64,000 nucleotides of DNA from Simiduia agarivorans SA1 = DSM 21679. GTDB taxonomy: Bacteria > Pseudomonadota > Gammaproteobacteria > Pseudomonadales > Cellvibrionaceae. The stretch is from contig NC_018868.3 in assembly GCF_000305785.2 (NCBI RefSeq), forward strand, positions 1,164,001 to 1,228,000. Reading direction: 5' to 3'. Below, one piece after another: positions 34,611 through 44,182 of this stretch. Made by a program: the position numbers and the translations under genes. Every line of letters starts with the position of its first letter. Position 1 is the stretch's first letter. The notes beneath the pieces were generated by a model. It saw nothing but the letters and a program-made list of their open reading frames with translations, did not search any database and was not told where the DNA came from.

Positions 34611-36143
34611 ATGATGAAAAGCGCAACACGCCAACAACCTGTACGCCAATTAGTAATAGCCGGAGGCGGCACTGCTGGCTGGATGGCCGCGGCCTCGTTG
34701 GCCAGACATTTTCAACACACACCTTTGACCATCACGCTGGTGGAATCACCAGAGATAGGCACCATTGGTGTGGGAGAAGCCACCATTCCCACCATCCGGC
34801 GTTTTTATCGGAATCTGGGCCTCTCAGATGGTCAGGTAATGATGGCCACTCAGGCCACCGCCAAATTGGGGATTGCATTTGATGGCTGGCGCGCGCCGGG
34901 CGAGCAGTTCATTCACCCCTTTGGCCGCTTCGGACAGGATCTGAATGGCATCGGTTTTCACCACTACTGGCAGCGGCTGGCGAGTATGGGCGACACACGC
35001 CCGCTGTCGGACTACTGCCTGCCCATCCAATTGGCCGAAGCCAACAAATTCACCACACCTGCCCCCAACCCCTCCAATTCACTGGGCGTATTCGATTGGG
35101 CGCTGCATCTGAACGCCACTGCTTTTGCCAAACTGCTGAAAGAAACCGCACTGCAAATGGGGGTTCAGCATGTTGAGGGCAATATCACACAGGTGCAGTT
35201 AGAGTCTGACAATGGCTTTATTTCTGCACTGCAACTTGCCGATGGCCGGCAGCTACCGGGCCAGCTGTTTATCGATTGCACCGGTTTCCGGGCACGGCTG
35301 TTGGGTGAAGCCCTGGCCGTGCCCTTTGAATCATGGCAAGACCAGCTTCTGTGCGATCGTGCTGTGGTGGTGCAGTCTGAGTTGGCATCCCCCACTAATC
35401 CGCCATCCTTTACCCGCGCTCGCGCCATGCGTGCCGGCTGGCAATGGCGCATCCCTCTGCAGAGCCGGCAGGGCAATGGATTGGTATATTCAAGTCACTT
35501 TCTCTCTGAGGATGAAGCCACAGCGCACATGCTGGACGATTGCGGTGCCTCACCACTGCAGGAGCCGCGCCATCTGAGATTTACGCCCGGCATGCGTAAA
35601 GTCAGCTGGGAAAAAAACTGCATCGCACTCGGCTTGGCCGCCGGATTTCTGGAGCCACTGGAAAGCACCAGCATTGCGTTGATTGAAACCGCTATTGAAA
35701 AAATCAAACTGCTGTTCCCCAATGCCGATTGTGATCGAGCCATTATCGACGAGTTCAACAATATGACCCGGCTGGAATATGAACGGGTGAAAGACTTTAT
35801 TCTGCTGCACTATGTACTCAACGGCCGCCAAGGTGAAGCCTTCTGGCAAGCCTGCCGGGAAGTCCATCAGCCCGACACACTGAAAAATAAGCTTTCGCTG
35901 TTCAAAGCCCGCGGGCATCTGGTGAAATACCGCTGGGAAATGTTCCAGCCCGCCAGCTGGTTGGCGCTTTTTTCAGGCTTCGGATTCCAGTCAGATATGT
36001 ATGATCCCGCAGCCGATGCCATACCGGAACAACAACTGAAATCGATTATGGATAGCATGGCTAAAGGCATTCAGACTGCAGTGGCCGATTCACCCAGCCA
36101 TCAGGCATTTCTTCAACATCTGAAACAGGCGGCCGGCGCATGA
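34611..36143 (+). CDS. Flavin-dependent tryptophan halogenase family protein 1
   Basis: A 510-residue FAD-dependent halogenase homologue of the PrnA/RebH type. Seen: FAD-binding AGGGTAGWMAAASL, family motif GVGEATIPTI, the catalytic Lys (residue 85) in TAKLGIAF, the AGWQWRIPLQ form of the WxWxIP motif that keeps halogenases from acting as monooxygenases, and LEPLEST around residue 348. Characterised relatives chlorinate or brominate indoles using FADH2, halide and oxygen. No flavin reductase is adjacent. Homologues beside TonB receptors are widespread and mostly of unknown substrate, so activity on free tryptophan should not be assumed. It overlaps the next gene by 4 bp (ATGA), so the two are coupled. 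Confidence 0.9.
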   Translation: MMKSATRQQPVRQLVIAGGGTAGWMAAASLARHFQHTPLTITLVESPEIGTIGVGEATIPTIRRFYRNLGLSDGQVMMATQATAKLGIAFDGWRAPGEQFIHPFGRFGQDLNGIGFHHYWQRLASMGDTRPLSDYCLPIQLAEANKFTTPAPNPSNSLGVFDWALHLNATAFAKLLKETALQMGVQHVEGNITQVQLESDNGFISALQLADGRQLPGQLFIDCTGFRARLLGEALAVPFESWQDQLLCDRAVVVQSELASPTNPPSFTRARAMRAGWQWRIPLQSRQGNGLVYSSHFLSEDEATAHMLDDCGASPLQEPRHLRFTPGMRKVSWEKNCIALGLAAGFLEPLESTSIALIETAIEKIKLLFPNADCDRAIIDEFNNMTRLEYERVKDFILLHYVLNGRQGEAFWQACREVHQPDTLKNKLSLFKARGHLVKYRWEMFQPASWLALFSGFGFQSDMYDPAADAIPEQQLKSIMDSMAKGIQTAVADSPSHQAFLQHLKQAAGA

Positions 36144-37660
36144 AAACCAACCGATGGATCATTGTGGGCGGCGGCACCGCTGGCTGGATTGCAGCCAGTG
36201 CCCTCGCCCACCAATACCGCAACCAAGCGGTGTCTATCACCTTGGTGGAATCGTCCGAGATTGGCACCGTGGGCGTGGGCGAAGCGGTGATACCGCCCTT
36301 TATCACCTTTATCCGCAACCTCGGGCTGGACGAACAGCAATTTATTGCCGCCGTGGGTGGCACCTTTAAGCTGGGTATCGAATTCAAAAACTGGCGGCGG
36401 CAGCATCACAGCTACTTCCACCACTTCGGCGACCTTGGCCGGCCGCTGAATGGCAATGACTTCTATCATTGTTTTTTGCATGCCGGGCGCGCGGGCGACT
36501 GCGGCGACTTAATGGATTACGCACCCAGCGCCGTCATGGCCCGACAGCACCGGTTTTTTCTGCCATTCAAACTGGCCCCCGACTCCGGCCTCAACGGCGC
36601 CAACTATGCCCTGCACTTTGACGCGAGCCGGGTCGCGGCGGAGCTCAGGCGTTTTGCCTGTGACGCTGGCGTTAAGCGCGTAGACGCTAAAGTCGAACGG
36701 GTACTGACCGATGACGCAGGCACTATTCAGACCTTGCAACTGAGCACCGGCGAACAGCTGGATGGCGATTATTTCATCGACTGCAGTGGTTTCCGCTCAC
36801 TGCTGCTTGGGCAAACACTGAACATTCCTTACGACGATTGGAGCGACCTGCTGCCCTGCAACAGCGCCGCGGCCGTACAATCTGAGCACACAGGCGACAC
36901 ACCGCCTTACACCACCGCCAGCGCACAGGATGCCGGCTGGATCTGGCGCATTCCGTTACAGCACCGCATGGGCAACGGCTACGTATTCAGCAATGACTAC
37001 ATCAGCGACGACGAGGCGTGCGCAAGCTTGCTGGCGCAATTGACCGGTAAGCCACTGCACGATCCGCGTATTCTTCGCTTTACCACGGGCATGCGACAAC
37101 AACTGTGGGCGAAAAACTGCATCGCGCTCGGGTTGGCGGGCGGTTTTCTGGAACCACTTGAATCCACCGCGATTCACCTGGTCACCCGCGGCGTGCAATT
37201 CCTGTTGCAGCTACTACCGACGGTCGCAACCACCGAAACACAATGCCAGGCCCTCGCCGCTGAATACAATCAACGCATGCGCGCAGACTACGAAGAAATC
37301 CGCGACTTTCTGGTGTTGCATTACTGCCTGACCGAGCGCGACGATTCTCCTTTCTGGCGTTACGTACGCGACATGCCCCTGCCCGCTTCGCTCAAGCACC
37401 GATTGGCGCTATTCGATGCCAGCGGCCAATTGCCCCCTGAAAATGACGAGCTGTTCAGGAAACCCAGCTGGCAGGCGGTATTGCACGGAATGGGCAGACG
37501 CCCCGCTCACTATCACCCGGCGGTCGATCAATTGGATGCAGCGCAGGTTAACCAGGCGCTCAATGCGGCACGCCAACAGATGGCGAATGCATGCCAGCAA
37601 CTGCCCACCCACAACGAATTTATTCAGCAGTTCTGCGCCACACCTCAGGCCGCACAGTGA
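36140..37660 (+). CDS. Flavin-dependent tryptophan halogenase family protein 2
   Basis: A 506-residue paralogue of its upstream neighbour, with VGGGTAGWIAASAL, GVGEAVIPPF, Lys77 in TFKLGIEF, AGWIWRIPLQHR and LEPLEST (first Glu at 338, followed by AIHL). All motifs linked to halogenase chemistry are kept. Its ATG overlaps the stop of gene 1. Its 3' end runs 16 bp into the oppositely oriented gene 3. Clear sequence difference from gene 1 suggests an old duplication or a different substrate rather than a recent copy. Confidence 0.9.
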   Translation: MKTNRWIIVGGGTAGWIAASALAHQYRNQAVSITLVESSEIGTVGVGEAVIPPFITFIRNLGLDEQQFIAAVGGTFKLGIEFKNWRRQHHSYFHHFGDLGRPLNGNDFYHCFLHAGRAGDCGDLMDYAPSAVMARQHRFFLPFKLAPDSGLNGANYALHFDASRVAAELRRFACDAGVKRVDAKVERVLTDDAGTIQTLQLSTGEQLDGDYFIDCSGFRSLLLGQTLNIPYDDWSDLLPCNSAAAVQSEHTGDTPPYTTASAQDAGWIWRIPLQHRMGNGYVFSNDYISDDEACASLLAQLTGKPLHDPRILRFTTGMRQQLWAKNCIALGLAGGFLEPLESTAIHLVTRGVQFLLQLLPTVATTETQCQALAAEYNQRMRADYEEIRDFLVLHYCLTERDDSPFWRYVRDMPLPASLKHRLALFDASGQLPPENDELFRKPSWQAVLHGMGRRPAHYHPAVDQLDAAQVNQALNAARQQMANACQQLPTHNEFIQQFCATPQAAQ

Positions 37661-39144
37661 CGTGCAATAAACGCTGCATGTGAGAGCGGTTGGTTCGCCG
37701 CGGATGCAATCTGGCTGCGCATGCTGGCGAGCGCACGGGCAATGTCATCCGGGCTGGCGTTCAGTACCGCCGGATCAGGCTGGCAGGGTGCCACGCCAAA
37801 GCCTTCGTAAAAGGTCAACCAGCTCGCGGGTTCGAACGACTCCAACTCCCGTTGCTGGAGGTGACCGCGGGATTCGAACAGCGCAATTTTTTGCGCCAAC
37901 GAATCAGGCAAGGGCATATTGCGGCAGTATTCCCACAGATCCCCTTGGCGACCATTGCGGCAATAATGCAGGATCAGAAAATCCCGGATGCGTTCCATTT
38001 CAATCCGTGCGGTGCGATTGGCTTCTTCGACTTCGGCGGCGTCGATGCCGGCGAGCGGCAGGAACATCAACAACCGCGACAGCCCCGTTTGAATCAACGC
38101 AATGCTGGTGCTTTCCAAAGGTTCAAGAAAACCACTGGCAAGCCCCAGCGCCACACAATTTTTCTCCCAGAACTTTTGTCGCCGGCCGGTGACAAACCTG
38201 ATCCGGTTGGGCGAGCCGGTCGCCGCGCCCTCCAGGCCCGCCATGAGATCCTCAACGACCCGCGATTCATCAATAAACCGGCTCGCGAACACAGAGCCGT
38301 TGCCGGTGCGATGCTGCAAGGGTATCTGCCATTGCCAGCCGCCATCGCGTGCAATCGCGCGGGTATAGGGGCGAAGTACCGGCGCGGGTTCAGCCGCCAC
38401 CGCATAGGCACCATCCACGGGCAGCCAATGGGACCAGTCTTCAAACGGCACCGATAATGCTTCGCCCAACAAAAGCGAACGAAAGCCGCTGCAATCAATA
38501 AAGAAATCGCCCGCAAGCTCCAGACCGGATTCCAGCTTCAACGCCTGTATGTGACCATTTGCCGGGTCTTTTACCACTGACGTCAAACGATCATCGACGC
38601 GTTCAACCCCACGGGCTTCTGCATAGTGGCGCAAAAACGCGGCGTAGGCAGTGGCGTCAAAATGAAAAGCGTATTTGTAATCCGCAAGCGGATTGCCTGG
38701 TTCGGCGTGGGGTTGCGCAAAACGCTGCTGGCCGGCCAGCATGGCGGAAAAACTGTATTCATGCAGCGCGCCAACATCAAGGCCGAGCGCCCGGGCACGA
38801 TAAAACCACTGATGAAACGGCGTACCGGCAATGGGCGCACCGTAATCGGAAAAGGGGTGAAAAATGTCAGACGATTGCCCTGCCCACCCTTCGAACCGGA
38901 TCCCCAATTTAAAGGTGGCGTTGGTAGCGCGAATAAACGCCCGCTCATCGATACCCAGACTGGCATTGAAGTTCCGTAAACCCGGCAGCGTGGCCTCACC
39001 CACACCCACCGTGCCCACTGCCGATGACTCCACCAGTTGAATGCGCACCTGCGTGCCTCGCAGCTGGTGACTCATGGCCGCTGCGGCCATCCAACCGGCG
39101 GTGCCGCCGCCGAGAATAATCAATCGGTTGAGGGGTTGTTGCAT
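37645..39144 (-). CDS. Flavin-dependent tryptophan halogenase family protein 3
   Basis: A 499-residue homologue on the opposite strand, with LGGGTAGWMAAAAM, GVGEATLPGL, Lys79 in TFKLGIRF (same number as the catalytic Lys of PrnA), GGWQWQIPLQHR and LEPLESTSI. The start is the ATG at 39144 after GAGG. Its coding end overlaps that of gene 2 by 16 bp. The convergent layout means separate control from genes 1 and 2. As with the others, the family is certain and the substrate unknown. Confidence 0.9.
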   Translation of the reverse strand: MQQPLNRLIILGGGTAGWMAAAAMSHQLRGTQVRIQLVESSAVGTVGVGEATLPGLRNFNASLGIDERAFIRATNATFKLGIRFEGWAGQSSDIFHPFSDYGAPIAGTPFHQWFYRARALGLDVGALHEYSFSAMLAGQQRFAQPHAEPGNPLADYKYAFHFDATAYAAFLRHYAEARGVERVDDRLTSVVKDPANGHIQALKLESGLELAGDFFIDCSGFRSLLLGEALSVPFEDWSHWLPVDGAYAVAAEPAPVLRPYTRAIARDGGWQWQIPLQHRTGNGSVFASRFIDESRVVEDLMAGLEGAATGSPNRIRFVTGRRQKFWEKNCVALGLASGFLEPLESTSIALIQTGLSRLLMFLPLAGIDAAEVEEANRTARIEMERIRDFLILHYCRNGRQGDLWEYCRNMPLPDSLAQKIALFESRGHLQQRELESFEPASWLTFYEGFGVAPCQPDPAVLNASPDDIARALASMRSQIASAANQPLSHAAFIARHCAA

Positions 39145-39210
39145 GCGGGCCTCGCGTTTTTTCTTTATGGTTGCAGCCCGACCACTAATAGTCAATTGGA
39201 ATATTATGTA

Positions 39211-39753
39211 TCAGCCGGACTGACTAAAACGATAATGGCTTTGTACCACCCCATTGGCCCAGGTAAAGGTTTTTTCGTGGAACCACAACTGATCACCCGC
39301 GTTGGCTTTCAGCTTGCCGAATAACGGTAAGCCGTCGCCGATAAGCACCGGAATCCGGGTCAGAATCAAACGCTGAACCAATCCATCCGCAATAAATGCC
39401 TGGATGGTTTCACCGCCATCGATATAGGCATGCTGAAAACCTTCGGTGCCGAGAGCATCCAGGAGCGCACGCGGGCTACCGGACATAAGCGCCACATTTT
39501 CTAATTCCGCAGGAATCTCTACCCCCGAACGGGACAAGACACGCACCGGCATGTGATAGGGCCAGCGGCCAAAACTCAGCACTTTTTCAAAGGTATGACG
39601 CCCCATCACCAACACGTCCACCGTACTGACAAAATCGCCATAGCCCATGTCATTGCGCGGGTCCATGGCGGGCAGCCAATCCAACTCGCCATCGGGTCTG
39701 GCGATGAACCCATCCAGGCTGGTGGCTATAAATACCGAGGCGTTACAGGTCAT
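39211..39753 (-). CDS. Dihydrofolate reductase / RibD C-terminal-like oxidoreductase
   Basis: A 180-residue protein with VFIATSLDGFIARPDGELDWL, VLVMGRHTFEKV and AYIDGGETIQAFI, the pattern of the RibD_C/DHFR-like superfamily (NADPH-dependent reductases, often of pterin or flavin precursors). The ATG at 39753 follows GAGGAG; 21 residues upstream in frame look non-coding. It is not the housekeeping folA. It lies 66 bp after the start of the third halogenase-like gene on the same strand, so a link to flavin or pterin supply for those enzymes is possible but unproven. Confidence 0.88.
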   Translation of the reverse strand: MTCNASVFIATSLDGFIARPDGELDWLPAMDPRNDMGYGDFVSTVDVLVMGRHTFEKVLSFGRWPYHMPVRVLSRSGVEIPAELENVALMSGSPRALLDALGTEGFQHAYIDGGETIQAFIADGLVQRLILTRIPVLIGDGLPLFGKLKANAGDQLWFHEKTFTWANGVVQSHYRFSQSG

Positions 39754-39823
39754 GGCAGTCTCCTCCGGTATTTGAGTGTAGCCACTTTTACTCACGCGAC
39801 CCGTACATTCAGACAAAAGTTGC

Positions 39824-39854
39824 CTATTGGAAACTATTGTTGACTATTGGAAAC
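39824..39854. repeat. Three tandem 10-bp repeats upstream of sdaA
   Basis: CTATTGGAAA, CTATTGTTGA and CTATTGGAAA follow one another without a gap, then C. The first and third units are identical over 11 bp. A 10-bp period places all copies on one helix face, as in a cooperative binding site. It lies in the 175-bp divergent gap before sdaA. Confidence 0.7.
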
Positions 39855-39928
39855 CACATCCCTAGCATGGCCCACCGGTCACGCTCTTCGGAGCTACACT
39901 GAAACCAAGGTTTAGCAGGAACCCGCAA

Positions 39929-41317
39929 ATGGCAATTTCCGTTTTCGAGCTGTTTAAAATCGGCATCGGCCCTTCCAGTTCACACACGGTAGGCCCCATG
40001 GTGGCCGCCCGACGGTTTTTGCTCGAGTTGCCCTGCCCGCTCGCCCAGGTGGACCGGGTGGTGGTCGACTTGTTCGGCAGTCTGGCCATGACCGGCGAGG
40101 GCCACGGCACCGATATCGCGGTATTGTTGGGCCTGGCTGGCATGCAGCCGGCAACCGTCGCGGTTGAGGCCATTGCGCCCTTGCTCGCAAGTATCCGCGA
40201 GCATCACAGTTTGAAACTGAATGGCGAACACGAGATCCGCTTTAACGAAGCCAACGACCTGATTTTCAACAAAGGGGCCAGCCTGCCATTGCACCCCAAC
40301 GGCATGACCTGCAGCGCCTTTGATGCCGACGGCAACCCGTTGATGCGTAAAAGCTATTTTTCCATTGGCGGTGGCTTTGTGCTCGCCGAAGATGAGTTTG
40401 CCGACGCGGAAAATTCCGGTTTCGATGCGCCCTACGATTTTCAATCGGCCAGAGAGCTGCTCGCCATGGGCAAGCGCGACGGCAAATCTATTGCCGAAAT
40501 GGCCATGGAAAACGAACAGGTATTAAAACCCCGGCAGGATGTTATCGACGGCGTCTACCAGATCTGGAAAGTCATGGACGCCTGTATTCAGCGTGGGTGC
40601 AGCACCCGGGGACTATTGCCGGGCAGCCTGAAGGTCAAACGCCGCGCCGCTGAAATGCACGACGATTTGCAGGAACGGCTGGAAAACGGCGTACCCGATG
40701 CCCTGGCAGTGATGGATTGGGTCAGTCTGTTTGCCCTGGCGGTCAATGAAGAAAATGCCGCCGGTGGCAAAGTCGTGACCGCACCCACCAATGGCGCGGC
40801 CGGCGTAATCCCTGCGGTGCTCGCCTATTATGTGAAATTTGTTCACACGCCTGACATGGGTGGCCTGAAGCATCAGGTGGTGACATATCTGCTCACCAGT
40901 GCGGCCATCGGCATGTTGTTCAAACGCAATGCGTCAATCAGTGCTGCAGAAGTGGGTTGTCAGGGCGAGATCGGCGTGGCGTGTTCCATGGCGGCGGCAG
41001 GTCTCACAGCGCTGATGGGCGGCACCAATGAACAGATTGAAAACGCGGCTGAGATCGGCATGGAGCACAACCTGGGCCTGACCTGCGACCCCATTGGCGG
41101 GCTGGTACAGATTCCCTGTATTGAGCGCAATACCATGGGCGCTATCAAAGCGATCAATGCCTCCCGGCTGGCCTTGCGGGGCGATGGCAGTCACCGGGTA
41201 TCGCTCGATTCGGTCATCGAAACCATGTTCCAGACCGGCATCGACATGCAGGCGAAATACAAAGAAACTGCCGAAGGTGGCCTGGCTATCAATGCGGTGA
41301 ACGTGGTGGAATGCTGA
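39929..41317 (+). CDS. sdaA: L-serine ammonia-lyase (iron-sulfur type)
   Basis: A 462-residue single-chain [4Fe-4S] enzyme that deaminates L-serine to pyruvate. Seen: [19 protein letters not shown] at the N-terminus, the serine-binding GPSSSHT motif, and cluster cysteines in [20 protein letters not shown] and [18 protein letters not shown]. The N-terminal half corresponds to the beta domain and the C-terminal half to the alpha (Fe-S) domain. It is divergent from the DHFR-like gene; tandem 10-bp repeats about 75-105 bp upstream are a candidate control site. Confidence 0.96.
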   Translation: MAISVFELFKIGIGPSSSHTVGPMVAARRFLLELPCPLAQVDRVVVDLFGSLAMTGEGHGTDIAVLLGLAGMQPATVAVEAIAPLLASIREHHSLKLNGEHEIRFNEANDLIFNKGASLPLHPNGMTCSAFDADGNPLMRKSYFSIGGGFVLAEDEFADAENSGFDAPYDFQSARELLAMGKRDGKSIAEMAMENEQVLKPRQDVIDGVYQIWKVMDACIQRGCSTRGLLPGSLKVKRRAAEMHDDLQERLENGVPDALAVMDWVSLFALAVNEENAAGGKVVTAPTNGAAGVIPAVLAYYVKFVHTPDMGGLKHQVVTYLLTSAAIGMLFKRNASISAAEVGCQGEIGVACSMAAAGLTALMGGTNEQIENAAEIGMEHNLGLTCDPIGGLVQIPCIERNTMGAIKAINASRLALRGDGSHRVSLDSVIETMFQTGIDMQAKYKETAEGGLAINAVNVVEC

Positions 41318-41425
41318 CCTGCGAAGCCGGTCAGCGCGAGAGCGCTACGGAAAGCAAGCGCTGCCCACCCGACTGGCGCCGGTAGCCAGCAATGTTGCGT
41401 TGTCCTCTCAACCCATGAGGCATCC

Positions 41426-42040
41426 ATGTCCAAGCCCATCCACAAGCACCTTCTGACCGCCAGTGCCTCCCTGCCGCATCTCCACCAATTAATCTGCCAC
41501 AACGGTGTGCTGCAGCTGCAAAAGCGCGAGCCCGCCGAGCTGTTTGAGTATCTGTGTCAGACGGTGGTGGGGCAGCAGCTCTCCAACAAAGCTGCCGAAA
41601 CCATCTGGCTGCGCATTACCGGTTTTTGTGAAGAAAAAGACAAACCCTTGTTCCAATTGCTCACGCCTCGCTACGCTGAAAAAATCCGCAGCTGTGGGCT
41701 GTCGCGGGCAAAACTCAAAGCCATGATGGGCTTGCGGGACGCCATCAAACAGGGGCAGTTGAACGAAGACATTCATACCTGCCAGGACCCGCAACGGATC
41801 ATCAACGCGATCACCGGGCTGTGGGGATTTGGCACTTGGTCAGCGGAAATGGCCGCATTGTTTTTCTTCGCCCAACCGGATATCTGGTCCGAAAAAGACG
41901 CCGCACTTGCGCGCGGTTTATCGATTCTCAGCAGTCGCGAGCACTGTCACGAGCAAGTACTGCTCGATGCAATGCGCCCTTACCGTTCTTATTTTGCTCT
42001 GCATGTCTGGCGCGGATTGGATCAAGGTAATCTGGTCTGA
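41426..42040 (+). CDS. DNA-3-methyladenine glycosylase II family protein (AlkA-like)
   Basis: A 204-residue HhH-GPD glycosylase that removes alkylated bases. Seen: LCQTVVGQQLSNKAAETIW, the helix-hairpin-helix GLWGFGTWSAEMAAL, and WSEKDAALARGL with the catalytic Asp. It lacks the N-terminal domain of E. coli AlkA, like the short bacterial members of this family. GAGG precedes the ATG. It abuts the hemerythrin gene tail to tail with no spacer. Confidence 0.9.
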   Translation: MSKPIHKHLLTASASLPHLHQLICHNGVLQLQKREPAELFEYLCQTVVGQQLSNKAAETIWLRITGFCEEKDKPLFQLLTPRYAEKIRSCGLSRAKLKAMMGLRDAIKQGQLNEDIHTCQDPQRIINAITGLWGFGTWSAEMAALFFFAQPDIWSEKDAALARGLSILSSREHCHEQVLLDAMRPYRSYFALHVWRGLDQGNLV

Positions 42041-42652
42041 TTAAAGTCCGGACTTTACAAATCCGCCATCTTTTTCAGGCCGCTGGCCTTGGGTCATTGC
42101 CGCTTCATGAACCAGTTCAGCACCCAGATGCTGATACTGTGCGCGTTGCAAACTGCCAAACAAACCATCTTCACGTTCCGGCACCGCTTCTGCCACGGCA
42201 TCCATATCGTCGTCGGTCAACAACCTTATCAATAACGGATACAGGCGTGCATTTTCGCGATGAATATGAGCCAACTGGCCGTGCACAAAGCCCCGGGTTT
42301 CTTCTATCAATCGCTCACGCGGTACCACATGGCCAGCGGCAATCTGCTGGTATACGCGCTGGGCAATTTTGGTTTGCGCTTCCAGGCTTTTGTGTTCGGC
42401 CATCAGCCAATCCACTTCTTTGGCCTGTTCATCCGCGCGAGCGTGCAGTTTTTTAACTAACGCATCTTCCAGCGGGTGGTGCCATTGCTCGGGATAAGTC
42501 TTGAGGTAGTCGAGCGCATCCACCACCAGCATGACGTTAAACGGACGCTCCATCTGGCCCGACTCCAGCATGTCCACTTCGCGCTGCACGCAGTTCAACA
42601 ATTTGAGAAAGTTGTAATGGTCCTGTTGCAGGGTTTTCATCAGGGGATGCAT
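42041..42652 (-). CDS. Hemerythrin-like di-iron domain protein
   Basis: A 203-residue cytoplasmic protein with the hemerythrin ligand pattern: QQDHYNFLKLL, WHHPLEDALVKKL, MAEHKSLE and HIHRENARLYPLL, together supplying His and Glu residues for an oxo-bridged di-iron site in a four-helix bundle. Such proteins bind oxygen or nitric oxide, or protect iron-sulfur proteins; which applies is unknown. The ATG at 42652 follows GGAGG. The gene lies between a DNA glycosylase and a photolyase, so a stress context is likely. Confidence 0.88.
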   Translation of the reverse strand: MHPLMKTLQQDHYNFLKLLNCVQREVDMLESGQMERPFNVMLVVDALDYLKTYPEQWHHPLEDALVKKLHARADEQAKEVDWLMAEHKSLEAQTKIAQRVYQQIAAGHVVPRERLIEETRGFVHGQLAHIHRENARLYPLLIRLLTDDDMDAVAEAVPEREDGLFGSLQRAQYQHLGAELVHEAAMTQGQRPEKDGGFVKSGL

Positions 42653-42749
42653 AACCGCCTCCGGGAATTGCGCCACTTCACCTGCCCAAGTGTAGACAAG
42701 CAACCACCCCCAGCCTAAACCAGCGGCAGAGACCTTAGGTTGATCTACA

Positions 42750-44177
42750 TCATAGGGCGGCGAATGCGTCGATGGCCTGCTGGCGGGACAGCTTCAGGTC
42801 CACGATTGGCGCCGGATAGTCGCCGCGCAAGGCGGGTTTGGGCAGGTGAATCTGCTTGTTGTCCAGATGCGCCAGTTCAGGCAACCAGTGCCGGATGAAT
42901 TGCCCTTCCGGGTCGAAGCGTTGCGACTGGCTGACCGGGTTGAATACCCGGAAATAGGGCGCGGCGTCGGTGCCTGTAGAGGCACTCCACTGCCAGCCGC
43001 CATTGTTGGCGGCAAAGTCGCCATCCACCAGCTGCTGCATAAAATAGGCCTCGCCCCGCCGCCAATCCACCAGCAGATTTTTGGTGAGAAACATGGCCAC
43101 CACCATGCGTAACCGGTTGTGCATCCAGCCGGTGGCGTGCAATTGCCGCATCGCCGCGTCCACCAGAGGGATACCGGTGCGGCCCTGGCACCAGGCGAGA
43201 AAATCTTCGTCGGCAGACCGCCAGGCCAACTGACGTGTTTTCTCCACAAAGGGCTGATTGCGCGACACCCGGGGAAAATGCCACATGATGTATTGGTAAA
43301 AATCCCGCCAGCCCAGCTCGCTCAACCACACGTCACTGCGGGGATGATGCCAATCACCTTCACTGGCGAGCAACCAGGCGTGAGCACATTGACGCGCGCT
43401 GATGGCGCCCACCGCCAGGTAGGGCGACAAACCGGACGTACCCTCAAGCGCAGGAAAATCCCGTTGCTCGCCGTACTGCATCAGGCGCTCTCGCGTAAAG
43501 CGCACGAGCCTTTTGTGCGCTTCGCTCTCGCCCGCCGGCCATAAGGCCGCCATCGCGGGCACATCTTCAGACAGGCCAAACGCGTCGCGCGAAATCGTCG
43601 GCGCGTTCACTTTACCGGGTTGTACTCTGGGCTTGGGCAGATTCGCAACACCGCTGGCTTTGAGTGCCTCCAGCCAACGTCGCTTGTAAGGCGTGAACAC
43701 TTTGAAAGGCGTGCCGCCTCCGGTCAGCACCGATTCGGGCGGCACCAATAAACGGTCATCCAACACCTCGGTAGCCAGGTTTTCCTGGGTACAGCGTTTA
43801 CGCACTGCCAGATCCCGCTGACGCTCGTCCCACCCCACTTCGCGATGCCACACCACTTTGCCGGCACCCAATTCAAGTGCCAGCTTAACCACCGCCTCAG
43901 CGCATTGGGAAAACAGGGGCACTTGCAACACATGCAATGTAATACCCAGTTCCCGCAATTGCTGTCCCAAGGCCAACACAGAACGGTACACAAAGTCGCG
44001 TTTGTTCACGCCCCAATCGTGCCGCTGCCATTGCTGGGTGGTGCAGACAAAAACGGCGTGCACCCTGCCCCCCTCCGCCATTGCGCTCTGGCAAGCGGCG
44101 GTAAGTGCCGGATGGTCAGTCACCCGCAGATCGTTGCGGAACCAGATCAGCTGGTTCGGATGTTTCGCTCTCGACAT
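42750..44177 (-). CDS. phrB: Deoxyribodipyrimidine photolyase
   Basis: A 475-residue class I CPD photolyase that repairs UV-induced pyrimidine dimers with blue light. The N-terminus LIWFRNDLRVTDHPAL opens the antenna domain. The FAD domain has EGTSGLSPYLAVGAISARQ and GRTGIPLVDAAMRQLHATGW, then MHNRLRMVVAMFLTKNLLVDW and NGGWQWSASTGTDAAPYFR (quoted in parts). It lies 5 bp after the YbgA-like gene, the same partnership as ybgA-phr in E. coli. Confidence 0.97.
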   Translation of the reverse strand: MSRAKHPNQLIWFRNDLRVTDHPALTAACQSAMAEGGRVHAVFVCTTQQWQRHDWGVNKRDFVYRSVLALGQQLRELGITLHVLQVPLFSQCAEAVVKLALELGAGKVVWHREVGWDERQRDLAVRKRCTQENLATEVLDDRLLVPPESVLTGGGTPFKVFTPYKRRWLEALKASGVANLPKPRVQPGKVNAPTISRDAFGLSEDVPAMAALWPAGESEAHKRLVRFTRERLMQYGEQRDFPALEGTSGLSPYLAVGAISARQCAHAWLLASEGDWHHPRSDVWLSELGWRDFYQYIMWHFPRVSRNQPFVEKTRQLAWRSADEDFLAWCQGRTGIPLVDAAMRQLHATGWMHNRLRMVVAMFLTKNLLVDWRRGEAYFMQQLVDGDFAANNGGWQWSASTGTDAAPYFRVFNPVSQSQRFDPEGQFIRHWLPELAHLDNKQIHLPKPALRGDYPAPIVDLKLSRQQAIDAFAAL

Positions 44178-44182
44178 CGCCG

